From contig JAGQYZ010000346.1 of NCBI GenBank assembly GCA_020435865.1, positions 1 through 5,206 on the forward strand: a stretch of DNA of 5,206 nt, read 5' to 3'. The DNA is from Aequorivita sp. Its GTDB lineage: Bacteria > Bacteroidota > Bacteroidia > Flavobacteriales > Flavobacteriaceae. Each line of letters opens with the position of its first letter. Position 1 is the first letter of the stretch. Both the position numbers and the translations under genes were made by a program. The notes under the pieces are model-generated. The model saw nothing but the letters and a program-made list of their open reading frames with translations. It made no database searches and was not told where the DNA came from. Positions 1 through 5,206 of the stretch are shown here, piece by piece.

Positions 1-876
1 AACGAATTGAACGACTCTGAAAAAGAAGCGTTCGAGAAGCTTGATGATTTTGAAATAAATCAGGCTATTATTGAAAATGCTGGATATTTTAAAGTGTCAA
101 ATTTTTCTGAAATTGATAATTTTGAAACATTCAAAAAAAGATACAATTCCCATAAAAAACCTGTAAAAAAATTACAATGGCTTAACCCATTATTAAAGAT
201 TGCAAGCGTTTTGGTTATAGCTTTCGGATTGTATTTTATATTATTTCAAAATAATATAACTCAAGTTAAAACTGCCGCCGGAGAAAAAATTACTTTGGCA
301 TTACCAGATGAATCGCAGGTAGTTTTAAACGCGCTTTCAAGCATTCAATACAATCCAAAAAAGTGGAATAAAAAAAGATCACTCAGTCTTGATGGGGAAG
401 CTTATTTTAAAGTGGCCAAAGGGGAAAAATTTGATGTGGTCACTGAAAATGGCGTAGTTACGGTAGTTGGAACACAGTTCAATGTAAAGAATCGTCCCAA
501 TTTTTTTGAGGTGAAATGCTTTGAAGGAAGCGTAAGTGTTGTTTCAGATACAATTAAAAGACTGTTGCATCCCGGGCAAACATACCGAATTACGAACCAT
601 AAATTTTCCGAAGGAACAACTGCTTCCGCAACTCCGAAATGGACAGCTAATATGAGTGATTTTGAATCGGTACCATTCAAAGAAGTTTTGGCTGAAATGG
701 AGCGTCAATACAATATTAAAATCATAAACAAGAATGTGAATGTTGATAGGTTGTTTACTGGAGGTTTCGTTCACCATGATTTAGAAAACGCCCTTATTTC
801 AATTACACAACCTATGAATATGACGTATGAATTGAGTTCATCAAATCAAGTTATAATTCGTGGTAAAAACAATTAG
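1..876 (+). CDS. FecR-family anti-sigma factor, 5'-truncated by the window edge
   Basis: This is an inner-membrane anti-sigma regulator of a FecR/FecI-type cell-surface signalling system. It would hold or activate an ECF sigma factor in response to its partner outer-membrane receptor. Residues are counted from the TTG at 7. Residues 1-58 are the charged cytoplasmic sigma-binding part. Residues 62-80 are a single hydrophobic membrane span (LLKIASVLVIAFGLYFILF). Residues 86-180 are the periplasmic FecR domain, with the family-typical LSLDGEAYFKVA and VVGTQFNV stretches. Residues 218-286 match the C-terminal DUF4974-type, STN-like domain. The frame is open to position 1 (codons for N and E precede the TTG), and NELNDSEKEAFE looks like the inside of the family's N-terminus. 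The TTG is therefore not a credible start, and roughly 10-20 residues are missing upstream. The stop is TAG at 874-876. The receptor gene starts inside its 3' end. Family assignment is strong; the regulated sigma factor is not visible. Confidence 0.93.
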   Translation, partial: NELNDSEKEAFEKLDDFEINQAIIENAGYFKVSNFSEIDNFETFKKRYNSHKKPVKKLQWLNPLLKIASVLVIAFGLYFILFQNNITQVKTAAGEKITLALPDESQVVLNALSSIQYNPKKWNKKRSLSLDGEAYFKVAKGEKFDVVTENGVVTVVGTQFNVKNRPNFFEVKCFEGSVSVVSDTIKRLLHPGQTYRITNHKFSEGTTASATPKWTANMSDFESVPFKEVLAEMERQYNIKIINKNVNVDRLFTGGFVHHDLENALISITQPMNMTYELSSSNQVIIRGKNN

Positions 877-3361
877 GCAATTAACTTTATTTTTTAGCTT
901 GCTATTCTCTTTAAGCAGTTTTGCACAAGAGAAGGAATCTCTTACTTCAATAATTGACACACTTCAGAAAAAACACAACATTCAATTTAACTATGCAGAG
1001 GATTTTGTTGCAGAAGTTTTTTTGAAACCTCCTCCAAGAGATTTTTCACTCGAACAATCATTGCACTATTTAGAAAAAAACAGCGAGCTATCATTCACAA
1101 AAATGAACGAAACCCTTGTTTTGGTAAAGCAAAAAGAGATGCGCTTTCTTTGCGGATACATAATAGATAAAGAAACCTTAAAGCCCTTAATCTCTGCAAC
1201 CATTCAAAATAAAAAAAATTATGCGGTAACTGATGAAAATGGTTTTTTTCAGCTAAAAATTGAAAATGAGATCGAAACAATAAGCATCCGCTTTTTGGGA
1301 TATAAGAGTCTTGATATGCCCGTACAAGATTTTAAAAGAGATCAATGTAACGAAATAACACTGATTCCAAATTTTCAGGCCCTTCCCGAGATATTGGTTT
1401 CCAGCTACATAACTTCAGGAATAAATAAAATAAGTGATGGTTCATTTGTAATAGATTTTTCAGACTTCGGGGTTTTACCTGGAGTTTTAGACAATGATGT
1501 TTTGCAGGCAGTACAAGCTTTTCCTGGAATTCAAAGCATTAACGAAACTGTTTCAAACATAAATATACGCGGGGGCACCAATGATCAGAATTTAATTTTG
1601 TGGGATGGAATAAAAATGTACCAATCCGGGCATTTTTTTGGACTTATCTCCATGTATAATCCTCAAATTACCCAAAATGTTTCTGTTCTAAAAAATGGAA
1701 CAAGTGTAGCATATACTGATGGTGTTTCTGGAACTATAGCAATGCACACAAATGAAGAATTAACTACAGATTTTAATGCAAATGCGGGGTTGAATTTGAT
1801 AGATGCAAATGCTTTTGCAGACATTCCGATTGGAAAAAAATCCTCTCTTCAAATTGCGGGCCGTAAGGCTTTGAGCGATTTTTTTAAAACACCCACATAT
1901 AACGAATTTTTCGATAGAATCTCCCAAAATACTGAAGTTCAAAATAACATTGGGGACATTATAAATTCTGATAAAAGGTTTGACTTTTATGATGCTTCCC
2001 TACGATGGATTTATCAAATAAGTGATAAAGACATACTACGTGTAAATTTCATAAATGTGTCCAACAATTTGGTGTTTAATGAAAATGCTTTTATCAACAA
2101 TGAAGAAAAGTCCCGGCAAAGCAGTCTTTCGCAAAACAGTATTGCGGGCGCTATATATTACAATAGAAAATGGAATCATAATTTACAGACCACCTTTGAA
2201 GGATATGAAACAGATTATAAATTGAAAGCCGTCAACGAAAATGTTTTAGAAAATCAACGTTTTCTGCAAGAAAATGTGGTCTCTGAAACAAGTTTAAAAT
2301 TAAAAATGAATTATAAGTTCGATGAAAAAATCGATTTATTGGGAGGGTATCAATTTGTTGAGACAGAAATAACCAATCTGGATGATGTTGACGACCCAAT
2401 TTTTCGTTCATTGATTTCAGAAGTGATTCGAAATCACAGCATTTTTTCAGAGTTAGGTTACAAATCAAAGAGTAGAAATACAAATATAAAGGGTGGTATT
2501 CGTTTAAATTATATTGATAAATTTGAAAAAACCCTATGGGAACCTCGCTTGAGTTTTACGCAACGCTTTCTTGAAAATTTCACTTTTGAAATATTGGGTG
2601 AATTTAAAAACCAATATACCTCACAGATAATAAATTTTCAGAATGATTTTTTGGGAATTGAAAAGCGCAGATGGCAACTATCAAATGATAAAAAGATTCC
2701 CATTATTAGAAGTAAGCAAATTTCCGTTGGAATAAATTTTACAAATAACGGTTGGTTGTTAAGTACAGAAGGTTATTATAAATATGTTAATGGAATTACT
2801 ACCCAAAGTCAAGGGTTCCAGAATCAATATGAATTTTTAAAAGCTACAGGAAGCTATGATGTTAAAGGCTTGGACATACTTTTAAGAAAAAAGGTATCTG
2901 AATTTAATATTTGGCTTAGCTATTCATTTATGGACAATCAATATACATTTACTGATTTGCAGGTTAATGCTTTTGCCAGTAATCTTGATATAACACATGC
3001 TATTGCTTTTGGTACAGCTTATGCCTCAAAAAATTTAAAAATCGCTGCAGGTTTCAACTGGCATTCAGGCAAACCAAGTACTTCTCCCATAATAGGCAAT
3101 GAGATATCGAACGATGCAATAAATTATTCTGCCCCCAATAGTTCTAGCCTGCAAGATTATTTGCGAATGGATATTTCCATAAGCTATAATTTTAATATAA
3201 CACAAAAGATAAAAGCAGCTGCGGGCATATCCATTTGGAATATTTTAGATCGAGAAAACGAAATTAGTAATTTCTATCATCTAGATAATGAAGATGTAAT
3301 CGAAACACGGCAACGCTCCTTAGGAATTACCCCAAATGCTGGGTTAAGGATATACTTCTAA
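860..3361 (+). CDS. TonB-dependent outer-membrane receptor with STN signalling domain
   Basis: This 833-residue outer-membrane active transporter probably also acts as the signal transducer for the adjacent FecR protein. Residues 1-22 are a signal peptide (hydrophobic LTLFFSLLFSLSSFA, cleavage near FAQ|EKE). Residues 28-91 are an STN domain. Residues 96-172 are a carboxypeptidase-regulatory-like beta-sandwich (TDENGFFQLKI, IRFLGYKSL). PEILVSSY at 176-183 is a plausible TonB box. Residues 205-297 are the plug, with NIRGGTNDQNLILWDG and DGVSGTIAMHT. Residues 298-833 form the beta-barrel, ending in GLRIYF with the C-terminal Phe typical of outer-membrane proteins. The GTG at 860 is chosen because an in-frame TAA lies at 854-856 and later starts would destroy the signal peptide. 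There is no Shine-Dalgarno, as is usual in Bacteroidota. It overlaps fecR by 17 bases, suggesting one operon. No SusD-like gene follows. The substrate cannot be told: a siderophore, another metal complex, a glycan or a peptide are all possible. Confidence 0.93.
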   Translation: MVKTIRQLTLFFSLLFSLSSFAQEKESLTSIIDTLQKKHNIQFNYAEDFVAEVFLKPPPRDFSLEQSLHYLEKNSELSFTKMNETLVLVKQKEMRFLCGYIIDKETLKPLISATIQNKKNYAVTDENGFFQLKIENEIETISIRFLGYKSLDMPVQDFKRDQCNEITLIPNFQALPEILVSSYITSGINKISDGSFVIDFSDFGVLPGVLDNDVLQAVQAFPGIQSINETVSNINIRGGTNDQNLILWDGIKMYQSGHFFGLISMYNPQITQNVSVLKNGTSVAYTDGVSGTIAMHTNEELTTDFNANAGLNLIDANAFADIPIGKKSSLQIAGRKALSDFFKTPTYNEFFDRISQNTEVQNNIGDIINSDKRFDFYDASLRWIYQISDKDILRVNFINVSNNLVFNENAFINNEEKSRQSSLSQNSIAGAIYYNRKWNHNLQTTFEGYETDYKLKAVNENVLENQRFLQENVVSETSLKLKMNYKFDEKIDLLGGYQFVETEITNLDDVDDPIFRSLISEVIRNHSIFSELGYKSKSRNTNIKGGIRLNYIDKFEKTLWEPRLSFTQRFLENFTFEILGEFKNQYTSQIINFQNDFLGIEKRRWQLSNDKKIPIIRSKQISVGINFTNNGWLLSTEGYYKYVNGITTQSQGFQNQYEFLKATGSYDVKGLDILLRKKVSEFNIWLSYSFMDNQYTFTDLQVNAFASNLDITHAIAFGTAYASKNLKIAAGFNWHSGKPSTSPIIGNEISNDAINYSAPNSSSLQDYLRMDISISYNFNITQKIKAAAGISIWNILDRENEISNFYHLDNEDVIETRQRSLGITPNAGLRIYF

Positions 3362-3408
3362 TTCTTTCAATATCAATTTACTCTAAACTAAAACCTTAAT
3401 TTTTAATT

Positions 3409-3446
3409 AAAACTAGCTACTTAATTATTTTAGTAGCGGGTTTTTT
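3409..3446 (+). terminator. Intrinsic terminator after the receptor gene
   Basis: GCTACT (3416-3421) pairs with AGTAGC (3432-3437). The stem continues inward after a T-T mismatch with AA (3423-3424) against TT (3429-3430), around a TTAT loop. Outward, after an A/G mismatch, T3414-G3439 (wobble) and C3413-G3440 pair, followed by AAAA (3409-3412) against the first four of six T residues at 3441-3446. It lies 48 bases after the receptor stop and 28 bases before the rpoN start, so it should end the fecR-receptor transcript. The A-tract on the 5' side means it could also work on the opposite strand, but no opposing gene is present here. Confidence 0.8.
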
Positions 3447-3474
3447 ATAACTTTATGAAGAACTAATTGCATCT

Positions 3475-4938
3475 ATGTTAAAGCAACAATTAAATTTTAA
3501 ACTTTCCCAAAAATTATCACCTCAGCAGATACAGTTGATGAAGATGATCCAATTGCCAACGCAAGCTTTTGAGCAGCGAATATCGCAGGAATTGGAGGAA
3601 AATCCAGCTCTTGAAGGAGGAAAAGAGGAAAGTGAAAACTTTGATGATGAGTTTAACAATGATGAATATGACGACAATTACGATGAAGGAAACGAAGTAA
3701 TTGAAACCGATATAAACGTTGACGACTACTTAAGCGATGATGAAGTGCCAAGCTATAAACTTTCCGCAAACAATTATAGCGCAGACGATGAAGAAAGGCA
3801 AATGCCCTATGCTTCCGGAACTTCTTTCACTCAACATTTAATGCAACAATTAAATACGTATCGATTTGATGAAGAGGAAGAGGAAATAGCAGAATTTTTG
3901 GTAGGCAGTGTTGATGAAAGTGGCTATATCCGCCGTGAAATTCAGGATATTGTTGATGATTTGGCCTTCACACAAAATGTTTATACCACTGAGGATAAAG
4001 TTGAAAAAGTGCTGAAAATTGTTCAGGAATTAGATCCAGCCGGAGTTGCTGCCCGCGATCTTCAGGAATGTTTATTACTTCAATTGGAAAGGCGGGAACA
4101 CACCCCCCCCGTAGCTTTGGCAATTGAGATTATTGAAGACTCTTTTGACCATTTCAGCAAAAAACATTACAAAAAGCTTATACAGAAATTTGATATAACT
4201 GAAGATCAACTGCGTGATGCCATTCACGAAATTGAAGGATTGAACCCTAAGCCAGGCGGAACTTATTCTGGGAATACAAGAATGGTGGAACATGTTGTTC
4301 CCGATTTTGCAATAAAAATTGTAGATGGCGAATTGGATTTAACCTTAAACGGAAGAAACGCCCCAGAGCTTCACGTTAGCCACGATTACACTAATATGTT
4401 GAAGGGTTACAAAGAGTCTAAAGATAAGTCTAAAGCGCAGAAAGATGCTGTAATGTTTATTAAACAGAAGCTAGATGCCGCAAAGTGGTTTATAGATGCT
4501 ATAAAACAAAGGCAGCAAACGCTTTTTGTTACAATGAATTCAATCATGCACCACCAAGAAGAATATTTTTTAACTGGTGACGAGCGTAAGTTGAAACCGA
4601 TGATTTTAAAGGACATTGCTGATAAAATCAACATGGATGTTTCCACGGTTTCACGTGTAGCGAACAGCAAATATGTGGACACTCCTTACGGAACAAAGTT
4701 GATAAAGGATTTTTTTAGTGAATCGATGAAAAACGATCAAGGAGAAGATGTTTCTACCAAGGAAATAAAGAAGATTCTTGAAATAACCATATCCGAGGAA
4801 AACAAACGAAAGCCGCTTACAGATGATAAACTGGCTAAAATTTTATTGGAGAAAGGCTATCCAATTGCACGAAGGACCATTGCCAAATACAGGGAACAAT
4901 TGGATTTGCCAGTGGCAAGACTTAGAAAAGAAATTTGA
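3475..4938 (+). CDS. rpoN: RNA polymerase sigma-54 factor
   Basis: This alternative sigma factor (487 residues; E. coli RpoN has 477) directs core RNA polymerase to -24/-12 promoters and needs an AAA+ enhancer-binding activator to open them. Residues 1-48 are region I, the Gln/Leu-rich activator-responsive segment (KLSPQQIQLMKMIQLPT, LEENPALE). Residues 50-110 are a very acidic region II. Residues 115-310 are the core-binding region, including ELDPAGVAARDLQECL and GLNPKPGG. A long helix with AKWFIDAI (336-343) leads into the DNA-binding part. The helix-turn-helix at 378-400 (LKDIADKINMDVSTVSRV) reads the -12 element, and the RpoN box ARRTIAKYRE at 465-474 (bases 4867-4896) reads the -24 element. 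The ATG start fits the conserved N-terminus; no Shine-Dalgarno is seen. It is intact, with an oddity: a C8 run at 4103-4110. The stop overlaps the next gene's ATG. No activator gene is in the window. Confidence 0.98.
   Translation: MLKQQLNFKLSQKLSPQQIQLMKMIQLPTQAFEQRISQELEENPALEGGKEESENFDDEFNNDEYDDNYDEGNEVIETDINVDDYLSDDEVPSYKLSANNYSADDEERQMPYASGTSFTQHLMQQLNTYRFDEEEEEIAEFLVGSVDESGYIRREIQDIVDDLAFTQNVYTTEDKVEKVLKIVQELDPAGVAARDLQECLLLQLERREHTPPVALAIEIIEDSFDHFSKKHYKKLIQKFDITEDQLRDAIHEIEGLNPKPGGTYSGNTRMVEHVVPDFAIKIVDGELDLTLNGRNAPELHVSHDYTNMLKGYKESKDKSKAQKDAVMFIKQKLDAAKWFIDAIKQRQQTLFVTMNSIMHHQEEYFLTGDERKLKPMILKDIADKINMDVSTVSRVANSKYVDTPYGTKLIKDFFSESMKNDQGEDVSTKEIKKILEITISEENKRKPLTDDKLAKILLEKGYPIARRTIAKYREQLDLPVARLRKEI
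4103..4110 (+). repeat. C8 homopolymer tract inside rpoN
   Basis: Eight consecutive C residues encode the end of a Thr codon plus two Pro codons (residues 210-212) in the middle of sigma-54. This is striking in otherwise AT-rich DNA. The frame is intact at eight. Losing one C puts a TAG directly after the tract; gaining one C gives a TGA after five further codons. Confidence 0.9.
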
Positions 4939-5206
4939 TGAATTTATTTCTTAAAACCGCATCATATATCTTTCATCCTTTATTGATGCCTATTTTGGGC
5001 ACCATACTTTATTACAGTGTTACGCCCAAATATTTAGACCCCCAGTTGGTTCGTGTGGAACTTTTTTCAATTATAATCATTACTATTTTAATTCCTATTG
5101 TTATCTTTTTCTTTTTGAAAAATATACGCGTTGTGGAAACCATCTATTTAAAAGAAGTGAAGGAGCGTAAATTTCCTTTAATGATACAGTGTGTTCTTTT
5201 ATTGCT
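4938..5206 (+). CDS. Multi-pass membrane protein of unknown function, 3'-truncated by the window edge
   Basis: This open frame starts with ATG at 4938-4940, overlapping the rpoN TGA by one base (TGATG), and runs without a stop for 89 codons to the window end. Predicted membrane segments lie at about residues 11-28 (IFHPLLMPILGTILYYSV) and 42-60 (LFSIIIITILIPIVIFFFL), with a third beginning near residue 80. Between the second and third is a short charged loop (LKNIRVVETIYLKEVKERK) that ends in a Pro. There is no lipobox or cleavable signal peptide. The one-base overlap suggests translational coupling with rpoN and cotranscription. From memory, conserved membrane proteins with a similar FHPLLMP start occur beside rpoN in related Flavobacteriia, but I cannot name a function or a family. 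A PAP2-like or other integral-membrane enzyme is possible, but no catalytic motif is visible in this portion. Confidence 0.82.
   Translation, partial: MNLFLKTASYIFHPLLMPILGTILYYSVTPKYLDPQLVRVELFSIIIITILIPIVIFFFLKNIRVVETIYLKEVKERKFPLMIQCVLLL

Noticed and set aside
402..777. Two overlapping minus-strand open frames (402-680 and 544-777) inside fecR
   Set aside because: They are antisense to a clear FecR coding region, have no recognisable domains, and overlap each other. They are shadow frames.
1095..2483. Minus-strand open frames of 60-83 codons inside the receptor gene
   Set aside because: They are antisense to well-supported plug and barrel coding sequence, with no initiation signals or recognisable protein features.
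3397..3410. AT-rich near-palindrome (TTAATTTTTAATTAA) before the terminator as an operator
   Set aside because: It is pure A/T with little information. Such symmetry is expected by chance in this intergenic DNA, and its last bases are the terminator's A-tract.
3448..3455. TAACTTTA as a Bacteroidota -7 promoter element (TAnnTTTG) for rpoN
   Set aside because: It misses the final G, and no TTG-type -33 element sits at the expected distance upstream, where the terminator stem lies. In DNA this AT-rich a seven-of-eight match is weak. A promoter for rpoN probably exists in 3362-3474, but I cannot place it.
4075..4682. Minus-strand open frames of 72 and 91 codons inside rpoN
   Set aside because: They are antisense to conserved sigma-54 sequence and show no family resemblance, so they are chance frames.
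1..5206. Search for CRISPR arrays, tRNA or rRNA genes, insertion sequences or phage-type genes
   Set aside because: No spaced direct repeats, no cloverleaf-like or rRNA sequence, no transposase or integrase motifs and no terminal inverted repeats were seen. The only non-coding stretch is the 113-base gap at 3362-3474.

Overview
The window is AT-rich, densely coding DNA with every gene on the + strand. It looks like a chromosomal segment from a member of the Bacteroidota, most likely class Flavobacteriia. The evidence is a FecR-type anti-sigma factor with the Bacteroidota-style C-terminal domain next to a TonB-dependent receptor carrying an STN and a carboxypeptidase-regulatory-like domain. 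In addition, start codons lack Shine-Dalgarno sequences, and the sigma-54 protein has a strongly acidic region II. Genus and species cannot be fixed from this sequence.

Layout. Positions 1-876 hold the 3' part of a fecR-like anti-sigma gene whose true start lies before the window. It overlaps by 17 bases a complete outer-membrane TonB-dependent receptor gene (860-3361, GTG start). The 113-base gap that follows contains a convincing intrinsic terminator (about 3409-3446). Next comes a complete rpoN gene for sigma-54 (3475-4938). Its stop codon overlaps the ATG of a multi-pass membrane protein gene (4938 to the window end), which is cut off by the edge after 89 codons.

How they work together. 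The first two genes form a cell-surface signalling pair. A ligand-loaded receptor uses its periplasmic STN domain to signal to the inner-membrane FecR protein, which controls an ECF sigma factor. That sigma gene would be expected just upstream, outside the window. The transported ligand is unknown, and no SusD-type lipoprotein gene follows the receptor. The terminator separates this pair from the rpoN unit, which appears to be transcribed with the membrane-protein gene. Nothing in the sequence links the two units functionally.

I do not see a novel system here. The points most worth a second look are a C8 tract inside rpoN where either a one-base loss or a one-base gain gives an almost immediate stop, the paired STN-like domains on both sides of the gene overlap, and the uncharacterised membrane protein translationally coupled to rpoN.
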